Made by a program: the position numbers and the translations under genes. Below, in pieces: positions 6,793 to 13,088 of a stretch of 24,651 nt of DNA. Position 1 is the stretch's first letter. Each line of letters begins with the position of its first letter. This DNA comes from a virus, in the IMG/VR virus record IMGVR_UViG_3300027896_000207, positions 1-24,651 of that record; one strand, given 5' to 3'. The notes beneath the pieces were generated by a model. The model made no database searches, was not told the origin of the DNA, and was given only the letters and a program-made list of their open reading frames with translations.

Positions 6793-6942
6793 ATTTATTT
6801 TTATTCATTATTTTCGCCATTGAGCTTGCATCAAATGAACAGGAGAGCATATGATCATGTGCACAATTCAGCAGCTAGCATGGTTGTTGAGTTGGCAGTA
6901 AATCTGCAAAACATGTACAAAGACAAAAAAAAGGTAAGCATT

Positions 6943-7173
6943 ATGGAAAACAGCAAAGATTTGACGGTCAAGTTTTGGGAAGACATGAGCATGTTTGGTA
7001 CGCCAATTTATGAGCCAGCAAATGATAAAGCCTTTGAGGTGATTGAGTTCATGGGGCAAGATTATATGGATTCGATTAGCGATGCCAAGATGGATAGAAT
7101 TTATGAGTGGCTCACCAATATGGGCATTGATGTTGTGATTGCTGAGGCGCCAAGGTTGAGGCAGAGTTTATAG
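6943..7173 (+). CDS. Small hypothetical protein (76 aa)
   Basis: I use the ATG at 6943 (MENSKDLTVKFWED), which has AAAGG eight bases upstream. The frame is open back to 6784, and a GTG at 6859 behind AGGAGAGC could extend it, so the start is uncertain. The protein is mixed alpha/beta with no membrane segment and no motif I recognise. It is an isolated plus-strand gene facing the minus cassette at 7316, and a strong terminator follows at 7294. Confidence 0.6.
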   Translation: MENSKDLTVKFWEDMSMFGTPIYEPANDKAFEVIEFMGQDYMDSISDAKMDRIYEWLTNMGIDVVIAEAPRLRQSL

Positions 7174-7178
7174 ACATT

Positions 7179-7220
7179 GAGTTAGGGGGGGTTAAACTCT
7201 AAGAGTTAGGGGGGGTTAAA
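7179..7220. repeat. Two perfect 18-bp G-rich direct repeats
   Basis: GAGTTAGGGGGGGTTAAA occurs at 7179-7196 and 7203-7220, 24 bases apart, with the palindromic junction AACTCTAAGAGTT between the G-tracts. A degraded third copy (GTTTAAGTTAGGG) follows near 7263-7275. They begin just after the stop codon of the small plus-strand gene and are not coding. The seven-G tracts are striking in this AT-leaning DNA. Confidence 0.75.
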
Positions 7221-7293
7221 TCTTTTTTTGGTTTTTTGCAATGAAAAGAAAGGGTTCGCCGGGGTTTAAGTTAGGGTTTCTCCTCTAGAAACT

Positions 7294-7316
7294 AGGGGGC
7301 GCGTAGCCCCCTTTTT
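7294..7316 (+). terminator. Strong rho-independent terminator
   Basis: AGGGGGC (7294-7300) pairs perfectly with GCCCCCT (7306-7312) across a five-base loop and is followed directly by a T-run. It ends transcripts of the plus-strand gene at 6943-7173 just before the convergent minus-strand cassette stops at 7316. Confidence 0.85.
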
Positions 7317-7495
7317 CATTTATGGTCAGAAATACAATTTTGGCCAGCTTCACCCTCGGCAGACATTCCGCCCCTATCTTTTGCCACCCAAACATTTGCG
7401 TCTCTAGGAAGTGGATATTTAACATCTTCCATCTTGAATCCTATGACAAATGCGCAGAAAATCAACCATCTGAGAATTAACATTTGACATTTCAT
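7316..7495 (-). CDS. Small protein with N-terminal hydrophobic segment (59 aa)
   Basis: Starts at 7495 (MKCQMLILRWLIF), four bases after the previous ORF stops, with AAGG eight bases upstream. Residues 5-20 are hydrophobic (MLILRWLIFCAFVIGF), so it is a signal-anchor or exported protein with a roughly 40-residue outer part (FKMEDVKYPLPRDANVWVAKD). The frame is open back to 7618, but that region belongs to two other reading frames. It is the last gene of the 8458-7316 cassette. Function unknown. Confidence 0.6.
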   Translation of the reverse strand: MKCQMLILRWLIFCAFVIGFKMEDVKYPLPRDANVWVAKDRGGMSAEGEAGQNCISDHK

Positions 7496-7499
7496 ACAT

Positions 7500-7676
7500 T
7501 TACCTTGCACCTTGAGAATCTCGATGATTAGCTCCATGATGTGAAGCTCCAGCTGGCGTGTCACCTCTTGGACTGACAGGTCCCTTGCATAAAGTGACGT
7601 CAACAGCAACCATCCCAATCAGCATCGAAAACACCATCATGCTTATGCCCAAAAACTCTTTCCCTATTTTTCTCAT
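7500..7676 (-). CDS. Overlapping small membrane protein (58 aa)
   Basis: An ORF of 58 codons from ATG at 7676 to TAA at 7500, found by reading the second frame of this stretch. The start has AGGGG six bases upstream. Residues 9-30 are hydrophobic (GISMMVFSMLIGMVAVDV), followed by a hydrophilic Pro/Ser/His-rich tail (KGPVSPRGDTPAGASHH). A Cys at residue 30 ends the hydrophobic stretch, but its context (VTLC) is a poor lipobox. The first 77 bases overlap the end of the 7600-7803 gene in another frame, recalling nested spanin pairs, although the partner has no membrane span. Confidence 0.6.
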   Translation of the reverse strand: MRKIGKEFLGISMMVFSMLIGMVAVDVTLCKGPVSPRGDTPAGASHHGANHRDSQGAR

Positions 7677-7803
7677 AAAATTCCCCTTTTTTTTGAATGG
7701 ACTGTGAATTTTCCAAGCTGTCGAGGTAGTCTTCTCTAATCTCTCTCAACATCTCTTGCATTTGAGCAATAATTGATTCGGTTTGTGTTGTATAGTTACT
7801 CAT
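7600..7803 (-). CDS. Small helical soluble protein (67 aa)
   Basis: A 67-residue hydrophilic protein, MSNYTTQTESIIAQM, predicted as one long helix or coiled coil through residue 45 (EMLREIREDYLDSLENSQ). The tail after that overlaps the 7500-7676 gene in another frame and ends DADWDGCC. Its ATG overlaps the stop of the preceding gene as ATGA, the usual coupling signature here. No signal peptide or membrane span is present, unlike the other four cassette members. Function unknown. Confidence 0.65.
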   Translation of the reverse strand: MSNYTTQTESIIAQMQEMLREIREDYLDSLENSQSIQKKGEFYEKNRERVFGHKHDGVFDADWDGCC

Positions 7804-8078
7804 TTTGTTGCGATTAAATCCCCCATCTTTCCATGTTTCTTGTTTTTATCATGTGAATTGTGAAGATACTTGGCTTTACAAACATCTCTTGGCAAATAAT
7901 AGATTCCAGCGTTATTGGCTCTTATGACCTTGAGCTTGAGAAGCTTGCCTTTTTTATAGGTCCTAAAATGTCCGTCGCGAAAGTTCAAGCCAACCATCTC
8001 AATGTATGTCTTGAAAATCTGGCGAGCCTCTATGTGCCCAATCAGCAAGCAAAAAATAGCAAGAAAGGCGATCTTCAT
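7800..8078 (-). CDS. Secreted small protein, paralogue of the preceding gene (92 aa)
   Basis: A 92-residue protein with a probable signal peptide (MKIAFLAIFCLLIGHIEA, cut after A18). The mature part shares a pattern with its upstream neighbour at 8075-8458: YIE, then FxDGxF, a basic stretch, then RAxxxGIYxLxxD. The two are therefore diverged tandem duplicates. The mature protein is basic, with a Lys/His-rich end. It overlaps its neighbours by ATGA on both sides. The fold and role are not recognised; the pattern suggests a small beta-rich domain acting in the periplasm or outside the cell. Confidence 0.7.
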   Translation of the reverse strand: MKIAFLAIFCLLIGHIEARQIFKTYIEMVGLNFRDGHFRTYKKGKLLKLKVIRANNAGIYYLPRDVCKAKYLHNSHDKNKKHGKMGDLIATK

Positions 8079-8458
8079 CTGTTAGCCTCATAGGAGGAGG
8101 GGGTGTCGCGCGAGACATTGGGGGAGGAGGTTGTCTGCCATCTTTCATCATCTCTTGAGTCATAAGTCAAGCTCTTGTCTTGAGGCTCCCAAGCTTCGAT
8201 AGAGTCAACCCTAATGATGTCAGAGTTAAGGAAGTAGATGCCTTCCCTAGCAGCTCTTAGTCTTTTGATGTGAATTTCATCACCAGGGCGAAATGGTGTT
8301 GGCCAGACACTAAAGTAATAAATAGAAAATTCACCATCATAGAATTGAATTGAATCAAGGTTTTCTATATAGTATCTTCTAGAATCTTCAGCAAGCAAGT
8401 TTGTTGTTGACAATATAGAAAATATCGCCATTAACACAGAGAAAGCTACAGTCTTCAT
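8075..8458 (-). CDS. Secreted protein, first gene of small-protein cassette (127 aa)
   Basis: A 127-residue protein with a signal peptide (MKTVAFSVLMAIFSILSTTN, probably cut after LLA at residue 23). The mature domain carries YYIENLDSIQFYDGEF, then DEIHIKRLRAAREGIYFL, matching the paralogue encoded next. The last 35 residues are polar and probably disordered. AGAGGTG precedes the ATG. It leads a five-gene, tightly overlapping cassette (8458 to 7316). Export to the periplasm or cell surface is well supported; possible roles include lysis control, superinfection exclusion or host-surface change, with no decisive evidence for any. Confidence 0.72.
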   Translation of the reverse strand: MKTVAFSVLMAIFSILSTTNLLAEDSRRYYIENLDSIQFYDGEFSIYYFSVWPTPFRPGDEIHIKRLRAAREGIYFLNSDIIRVDSIEAWEPQDKSLTYDSRDDERWQTTSSPNVSRDTPSSYEANR

Positions 8459-8501
8459 ACCACCTCTAAATTTGAATCAGATGGTAGAAACCTTACATGG
8501 G

Positions 8502-8636
8502 CTAGGATTTTTTGTGTAGCTCTTTTTTTGCTTGACTTTCGCGCCACCTAGCTATCATTTCGTCTAGTTTTCTGCGAACTTCAATGTCTTCTGGAGTGTT
8601 GATAAGTTTTTGTGCGACTTTTTTAGACTTTTTCAA
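8502..8636 (-). CDS. Small basic helical protein with TTG start (44 aa)
   Basis: An ORF starting at TTG (8636), four bases after AGGTGG, and ending in TAG at 8502. The 44 residues are basic and helical, with KKSKKVAQKLINTPEDIEVR followed by a charged helix around MIARWRES. The composition and ribosome site suggest a real gene; the non-ATG start and small size keep confidence modest. It lies between the helicase and the secreted cassette, so it belongs to one of those transcripts. No family is recognised. Confidence 0.5.
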   Translation of the reverse strand: MKKSKKVAQKLINTPEDIEVRRKLDEMIARWRESQAKKELHKKS

Positions 8637-8690
8637 CTTGCCACCTAAATTCCCTTCTATTCAATTTTCTCTTTCATTAGCCCAAGTACA

Positions 8691-8720
8691 CCACCAACCT
8701 AACGATCGTCAAGCTGGTGG
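8691..8720. repeat. Imperfect palindrome after the helicase gene
   Basis: CCACCA (8691-8696) pairs with TGGTGG (8715-8720), with the 8-bp palindrome ACGATCGT at its centre. It lies 22 bases past the helicase stop. There is no T-run on the minus side, so it is more likely an RNA-stability hairpin or protein site than a terminator. Confidence 0.4.
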
Positions 8721-8742
8721 CGATTTAGAGGCCTTCTATGGA

Positions 8743-10050
8743 CTACCTAGGTATATCCATGAACCTGGATATTTCTTTATCAAATTTCAATGCTATCTCG
8801 CCAGTTGGTCCATGCCTATTCTTCAAAACATAAACTTGAGCTTCACCAGGTCTGTCATGCTTATCGTAGGAATCTCTCCTGTCTAGAGCAATCACTATAT
8901 CGCTATCCTGCTCTATAGCCCCAGACTCTTTCAAGTCACTAAGGATTGGCTTGTGGATTGACCTTTCTTCTATCTTCCTTGACAATTGAGCCAGGCAGAT
9001 AATAGGAACATTGACAGACTTGGACAGCGCCTTTAATAACCTTGTAGTTTCAGCAATCTCAAGATACCTAAACTCATGCTTATTAGATGGAGAGATTAGT
9101 TGAATGTAATCAATAAAAACGCAAGAAATATCTAACGTCTCTTTTGCTCTCTTGACTTGTGAGCAGATTCCATCTACGGTGATAGTTGACCGATCATTGA
9201 CGATCATCATTCCAGTGTCGATCTCTTCAAGAGATCTCTTAACATCCCGTATATCTTCTAAACTAAATTTCGCTGATTGTAAAATCTTTTGATCTATTCC
9301 AGAGAGTTGAGAAAATATTCTATTCTCAATTTCCTTGTAAGACATTTCAATTGAAACAAAATAGACAGCTTTCTTTTTCTTGACCATAGAGACAGCCATG
9401 TTAAGAGCCATTGCAGTCTTGCCCATTCCAGGACGAGCAGCTATAGTTACCAGCCTATTTCCTTCAATCCCACCTAGCAAATCGTCTAGTGAAGGAATTC
9501 CCAGCTGAACTTTTTCTGGGAGAGGGGCACCTCGAGCAATCTCCTCCATGTCTTCAATGGATTTTGCTGACTCTTTCTTGAAGTCTATCCCAAGCTCTCC
9601 AATCATCCTATCATCGATGTCGTAGATCCAAGCTTTTATATGTGAGAGCAGTTCACTTGTCGGCGATCTATTCTCTTTATCTAACTCTAGCTTTAACTTA
9701 GTTTCTATCTTCTCCAGTTTCCTAAATATCGAGTTATCTTTGATAATGTCCATGTAGTATTTCAAATCATCTCTACAAGAAACATAATTAGAGATAAACA
9801 GGGCCACTTTTTGAGATCCTCCAAGAGGTTCAATTACCCCCTTGTTCGTAAGATGCAAGATTGCTTTGGAAACATCTGGCTTAGTCCCATTTTTGTAGAA
9901 AGACTTTAAAGCGTCAAATATAATCTGACTTTTTAATGAACTAAAGTCATCTATTTTCAAACTTTCTATTCCATAGCACAATAAATCTTCACTTTGTGCC
10001 ATCCCTGACAACGCAAATGACTCTGAAGTCTCACAACAATTTTTTCTCAT
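8743..10050 (-). CDS. DnaB-family replicative helicase
   Basis: A 435-residue replicative helicase like P22 gp12 and bacterial DnaB, which forms a hexamer that unwinds DNA ahead of the fork. The N-terminal helical domain (about 1-110) is followed by a linker and a RecA-like ATPase domain: Walker A RPGMGKT (206-212), Walker B FIDYIQL (312-318), the DnaB motif SDLKESGAIEQDSD (371-384) and KNRHGPTG with the arginine finger (410-417). The start at 10050 has AAGGA upstream and overlaps the initiator stop as ATGA; an earlier ATG at 10074 has no site. It is the last large gene of the replication operon. Confidence 0.93.
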   Translation of the reverse strand: MRKNCCETSESFALSGMAQSEDLLCYGIESLKIDDFSSLKSQIIFDALKSFYKNGTKPDVSKAILHLTNKGVIEPLGGSQKVALFISNYVSCRDDLKYYMDIIKDNSIFRKLEKIETKLKLELDKENRSPTSELLSHIKAWIYDIDDRMIGELGIDFKKESAKSIEDMEEIARGAPLPEKVQLGIPSLDDLLGGIEGNRLVTIAARPGMGKTAMALNMAVSMVKKKKAVYFVSIEMSYKEIENRIFSQLSGIDQKILQSAKFSLEDIRDVKRSLEEIDTGMMIVNDRSTITVDGICSQVKRAKETLDISCVFIDYIQLISPSNKHEFRYLEIAETTRLLKALSKSVNVPIICLAQLSRKIEERSIHKPILSDLKESGAIEQDSDIVIALDRRDSYDKHDRPGEAQVYVLKNRHGPTGEIALKFDKEISRFMDIPR

Positions 10051-10889
10051 GAATTTTTCCTTACTTTGGAACATTGCTTAAACAAATAGGGGACTATCCC
10101 TTGGATCCTCATCCCCTTCTTGGAATCACGACAGACAATATCGATTGCCTTCCCAATGACATGTACTGAAAATCCTAGAAAATATTCTATGTCTTTTTTG
10201 TGAATTTGCATCCTCTGTGAGCCAATGGCGATGGGACGACTCAAGAACTCTCTAGTTTCAGCAACCATTTCTGCAGGACCTGGAGTAGGTGGAGGCATCC
10301 TAGGATCTGTCATCTGCCTAGGGAGAGAGATAACTTTGTCTTCAGGCTCATAGGTGCTGTTTTCAGCCTCATCAGCAAGAAATGTATTTGGAGAAAGTGA
10401 TTGCTCTGGTGAAGAGGAGCAGACTGACTTAGGCCATGACTCTTTTGGAGGTCGCTCCTCTCTGTGTTTTATACTCTTCTTATGTTCTGTATCTATATAT
10501 GTATTGGCGGGGGATGAAGCAAATTTCATGGGGGGGTGAAGTAAATTTCGTGGGTATAAAATCTTTGATTGATTTTCATACTCAAGGTCTCTAGCTTCAG
10601 CCTCAGCAAGATTTTTCCTATTATTCCAGCTCTCAATATCCCAGATTTTTCGCTCATTTTCGTTCTCAACTTCGATAATTATCAGACCAAGACGTTTGAA
10701 CTTATTTAGGTAGAGCTGAACAGAGCGAGTTGTCTTTCTTGACTTGTCTGCTAGGTATCGATTGGACGCCCAACAGTAGCCATATTTGCCCATGAGGGAA
10801 AAAATCAGAGAGTAGAACTTAAATTCTGCGTCAGTGATGTCGGGATTTGTTGCAATAATCTCAGGGATTATGCGAAACTTATCACGCAT
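10047..10889 (-). CDS. HTH replication initiator-like protein
   Basis: A 280-residue protein whose first 95 residues are a winged helix-turn-helix domain (FYSLIFSLMGKYGYCWASNR, then KTTRSVQLYLNKFKRLGLIII and RKIWDIESW), as in HTH_36-type phage replication proteins. A long polar, Pro/Ser-rich linker (about 100-210) leads to a C-terminal helical domain (HKKDIEYFLGFSVHVIGKAI and following) that is probably the helicase-contact part. It overlaps the DnaB-like helicase by four bases, the arrangement expected of an origin-binding protein and helicase pair (compare lambda O/P, P22 18/12). GGAGG lies five bases before the ATG. Two shorter paralogues precede it. Confidence 0.8.
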   Translation of the reverse strand: MRDKFRIIPEIIATNPDITDAEFKFYSLIFSLMGKYGYCWASNRYLADKSRKTTRSVQLYLNKFKRLGLIIIEVENENERKIWDIESWNNRKNLAEAEARDLEYENQSKILYPRNLLHPPMKFASSPANTYIDTEHKKSIKHREERPPKESWPKSVCSSSPEQSLSPNTFLADEAENSTYEPEDKVISLPRQMTDPRMPPPTPGPAEMVAETREFLSRPIAIGSQRMQIHKKDIEYFLGFSVHVIGKAIDIVCRDSKKGMRIQGIVPYLFKQCSKVRKNS

Positions 10890-10921
10890 ATTTCCTCCAT
10901 AACTGGTGGTGATGTGTGCAT
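10868..10921 (-). CDS. Possible 17-residue leader ORF overlapping the initiator start
   Basis: A second copy of the ribosome site and start (GGAGGAAATATGC) lies 32 bases upstream of the initiator's own. It opens a 17-codon ORF, MHTSPPVMEEICVISFA, whose stop lies just inside the initiator gene. Translating it would run ribosomes across the true start, so it could couple to or compete with initiator translation. It could equally be a by-product of a local duplication. Confidence 0.35.
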   Translation of the reverse strand: MHTSPPVMEEICVISFA

Positions 10922-10950
10922 ATTTCCTCCGTAAGGGGTATGTGTTCGTA

Positions 10951-10988
10951 GGGACTGGGATAGGGGATCATCCCAGTTCCAATTTTTT
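10951..10988 (+). terminator. Strong hairpin with T-run on the plus strand
   Basis: GGGACTGGGAT (10951-10961) pairs with ATCCCAGTTCC (10970-10980), 11 base pairs with one G-T, and is followed by AATTTTTT on the plus strand. All genes nearby are on the minus strand, so it would stop antisense transcription. In the minus transcript it is a strong hairpin between the second and third HTH genes. Confidence 0.65.
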
Positions 10989-11001
10989 CTAGCTTCTGCT
11001 T

Positions 11002-11343
11002 TTAATCCATTTCACTCAACACAAAATCCTCTTCATAAGGTTCGTGTCCATAAGCCTCTATAAGGGCAGTCTTTTTGAACCAAGAATCTACAATCCAAAT
11101 CTTTCTATTTTTCCTTCCCTCATTCTCTATAAAGATTACCTCAAGCTTTTTTAGTTTCTTAATGTATCTTCTTATGCACTCTGTTGTTTTGCTACTATAG
11201 ATCCCAAACTGTTCGTTTGATATCTGACAAAATCCATACCGCGTCATACATAGAGAAATGATCGCAAGGAAGCGAAATTCTCCATCAGTGATCATGGTAT
11301 TGGTTGCATCTTTTTCATAAATAGAGCTAACATAACTTATCAT
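11002..11343 (-). CDS. HTH protein, paralogue of the replication initiator (113 aa)
   Basis: A 113-residue protein that aligns along its length with the HTH domain of the 10047-10889 gene: FRFLAIISLCMTRYGFCQIS, KTTECIRRYIKKLKKLEVIFI and RKIWIVDSW. It lacks the linker and C-terminal domain, so it may bind the same or a related DNA site without recruiting helicase, perhaps as a regulator or dominant competitor. The start at 11343 has AGGAG six bases upstream and overlaps the previous stop as ATGA. The ATG two codons earlier sits on the ribosome site itself and is unlikely. Confidence 0.75.
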   Translation of the reverse strand: MISYVSSIYEKDATNTMITDGEFRFLAIISLCMTRYGFCQISNEQFGIYSSKTTECIRRYIKKLKKLEVIFIENEGRKNRKIWIVDSWFKKTALIEAYGHEPYEEDFVLSEMD

Positions 11344-11663
11344 GGGCATCTCCTATCTTCAGTCATTTCGTTCAACTCAAAACCTCTATCAACGGCTTTC
11401 CAAGTTTCTTTGCTCCAAATCTTTCTTCTTTCTCTATTGTTGCTTTCAACAACTATGAATTCCAATTCTCTAAACAATTGTAAATATCTACAAACAGTTC
11501 TAGCGGTCATGCAATACTTAATTGCAAGTTCTGCATTAGTCATTTCCGTATAGCCTTTCTCGTTCATATGCCAGCACAGAAAGCCATAGAAAACCTTGGC
11601 TTGTGGGGATAACATTTCGCACTTGATAACATAATCAGGGATTGTGATAAACTGTTCTGGCAT
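11340..11663 (-). CDS. HTH protein, first of three tandem paralogues (107 aa)
   Basis: A 107-residue HTH protein sharing the same pattern as the two genes after it: KVFYGFLCWHMNEKGYTEMT, MTARTVCRYLQLFRELEFIVV, RRKIWSKETW. Its start region AGGAGATGCCCATG is identical to that of the next gene, which points to tandem duplication. An inverted repeat TGACGA/TCGTCA (11693-11716) lies 30 bases before the ATG and could be where these proteins bind. DNA binding is well supported; whether it acts in replication or regulation is not known. Confidence 0.75.
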   Translation of the reverse strand: MPEQFITIPDYVIKCEMLSPQAKVFYGFLCWHMNEKGYTEMTNAELAIKYCMTARTVCRYLQLFRELEFIVVESNNRERRKIWSKETWKAVDRGFELNEMTEDRRCP

Positions 11664-11692
11664 GGGCATCTCCTATGTAAAAATGACCAGTC

Positions 11693-11716
11693 TGACGATT
11701 TTAAAAGTTCTCGTCA
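11693..11716. promoter_or_regulatory. Operator-like inverted repeat ahead of the HTH genes
   Basis: TGACGA (11693-11698) and TCGTCA (11711-11716) are exact inverse copies with an AT-rich 12-base centre. On the minus strand this gives TTGACG as a possible -35 box, although no clear -10 follows. The centre-to-centre spacing suits a dimeric DNA-binding protein. Confidence 0.4.
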
Positions 11717-11726
11717 AGTTGGTTGG

Positions 11727-11776
11727 AGGGCTAGAGAGGATGAGTCTAGACAACCCACCTCTCCCCTCTTTTTTTT
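11727..11776 (+). terminator. Hairpin with long T-run on the plus strand
   Basis: GAGAGG (11734-11739) pairs with CCTCTC (11758-11763), extended by AGGG (11727-11730) with CCCT (11764-11767) past a three-base bulge, and followed by eight T residues at 11769-11776. It lies between ERF and the HTH genes, all of which are on the minus strand. It therefore reads as a terminator only for antisense transcription. Confidence 0.55.
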
Positions 11777-11835
11777 GATGAAAGCCCACTCCCCACTCTA
11801 ATTTCTTTGTAACGATTGCGTGAGGAGGGGCACAG

Positions 11836-12510
11836 CTATGCTGACACTCTTTTTTCTTGCTTATTCTGCCAATTTACGAAGGACTTTAGGATTTTTTCCC
11901 TTCCTTCATGAGACGAGCATGTGTTTGCAAGACTTTCTCTAGACAATGGGAATTTAGTTTGCCAGATTGCTAAATAATTTGCAAATTCTTTTTCATAGAT
12001 AATGCATTCTAAAGAATTATCTTCCATTAGAGTGTTAGATATTTCTTTAGCAAGAGAATCTATCTCTTCTTGTCCTAACTTTGGAGTCTCAATTTTAGGC
12101 TCTTGCTTCTTTGGAGGTTCTGGCCTCCTTGGAGGTGTCTCACAAGCAGCGTTGCCATCATCGTCTTCTGGAGCTACGCCAAATGCAGCAGATAGGCTGT
12201 ATCGTCTTGCATAGGTAAGCGCAGAGCCAAATCCCTGAGCATCATTTTTGCTGACAGGAACTGAAATAATCCCACCAGACAGACTTTCTCCAGAAGCATG
12301 CATGATGACAGTTTCAACAGAAGCATAGCCAGGTTTGTCATGAATCTGCTGAATGAACCACAGCCCATGAGCTTCCAAGGCTGGTTTTATAGCTGCTATG
12401 ACATTCCCAAGATCAGCATATTTTGACTTATAGTGAGGATTCTCCTTGTCTTTAAGGGCCCCTTCTATCTTGGGAAACGCCTCAGACATAGCCTTGCAAA
12501 TTTCCTTCAT
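11836..12510 (-). CDS. erf: ERF-family single-strand annealing protein
   Basis: A 224-residue recombinase of the ERF superfamily, like P22 Erf, which anneals complementary single strands for phage recombination and genome circularisation. Clear family marks are NPHYKSKYADL (24-34), HASGE, and QGFGSALTYARRYSL (92-106) followed by the acidic DDDGN (116-120). The C-terminal part after about 130 is Pro/Lys-rich and then helical, variable as in other members. The start at 12510 has AGGAGG seven bases upstream; the earlier ATG at 12549 lies in the previous gene. The RecB-type nuclease upstream in the same operon is the likely partner. Confidence 0.92.
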   Translation of the reverse strand: MKEICKAMSEAFPKIEGALKDKENPHYKSKYADLGNVIAAIKPALEAHGLWFIQQIHDKPGYASVETVIMHASGESLSGGIISVPVSKNDAQGFGSALTYARRYSLSAAFGVAPEDDDGNAACETPPRRPEPPKKQEPKIETPKLGQEEIDSLAKEISNTLMEDNSLECIIYEKEFANYLAIWQTKFPLSRESLANTCSSHEGREKILKSFVNWQNKQEKRVSA

Positions 12511-12511
12511 G

Positions 12512-13042
12512 TTACTTCCTCCTAAATGTGGTTTTGGTCTTCTCAACAACTTTCAGCCCAGGAAATACCTTCCTGCCTGTCTTTAAAGCTAACTTCACTT
12601 TCTTATCATCAATCATCAAAAATTCCTTAGAGATCGACTCAAAGTTCTCTATCTCATAAGAGATATCAGATTTTTCAACAGCAGAAATTGTTGCTGTCTC
12701 TAAGACCCCACTCTCACATGATGAAGTTTTCCATTCATCAATCTTCTCAGACAGGAGTTGCTTAACCTCTGCAAGTTTCTCCATGAACTCTTTAGCTAGG
12801 ATGCTCACTTCAGATTGAAATAGCTTAGCTGGCTGTACAATCTCATCCTTGACAGTCTCTATTTTCTCAGCGAGATTAATAGCATCACAAGCAAGATTGA
12901 GAGCGTTTTTTGCCTCATCCTTACTTGTCACATTCATCCCTCTGACATACTCCACAACTTCATTTACTTTGTTTCTGTACTGCTCAACTTGATATTTTAT
13001 CCCATCATTTACTACCAGGGCGTTCTCGTAAAACTCTTCCAT
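12512..13042 (-). CDS. Conserved-looking phage protein next to ERF (176 aa)
   Basis: A 176-residue protein, mostly helical and probably coiled coil through residue 110 (NLAEKIETVKDEIVQPAKLF and EFMEKLAEVKQLLSEKIDEW). The C-terminal segment, FLMIDDKKVKLALKTGRKVFPG ending in basic residues, resembles that of uncharacterised phage proteins often found beside recombinases. It ends one base before the ERF start, so translation is probably coupled. AGAGGTG precedes the ATG. A role helping or regulating the annealing protein is suggested by position only. Confidence 0.75.
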   Translation of the reverse strand: MEEFYENALVVNDGIKYQVEQYRNKVNEVVEYVRGMNVTSKDEAKNALNLACDAINLAEKIETVKDEIVQPAKLFQSEVSILAKEFMEKLAEVKQLLSEKIDEWKTSSCESGVLETATISAVEKSDISYEIENFESISKEFLMIDDKKVKLALKTGRKVFPGLKVVEKTKTTFRRK

Positions 13043-13088
13043 CTTTCACCTCTCAAAATTTTAAACAAATTGTTTTTGGTTATACTTG

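Noticed and set aside
11838-11942. Plus-strand 34-codon ORF with AGGAGGGG before its ATG
   Set aside because: Antisense to the end of ERF and short; the product has no pattern. The site match may be chance, though an antisense peptide cannot be fully excluded.
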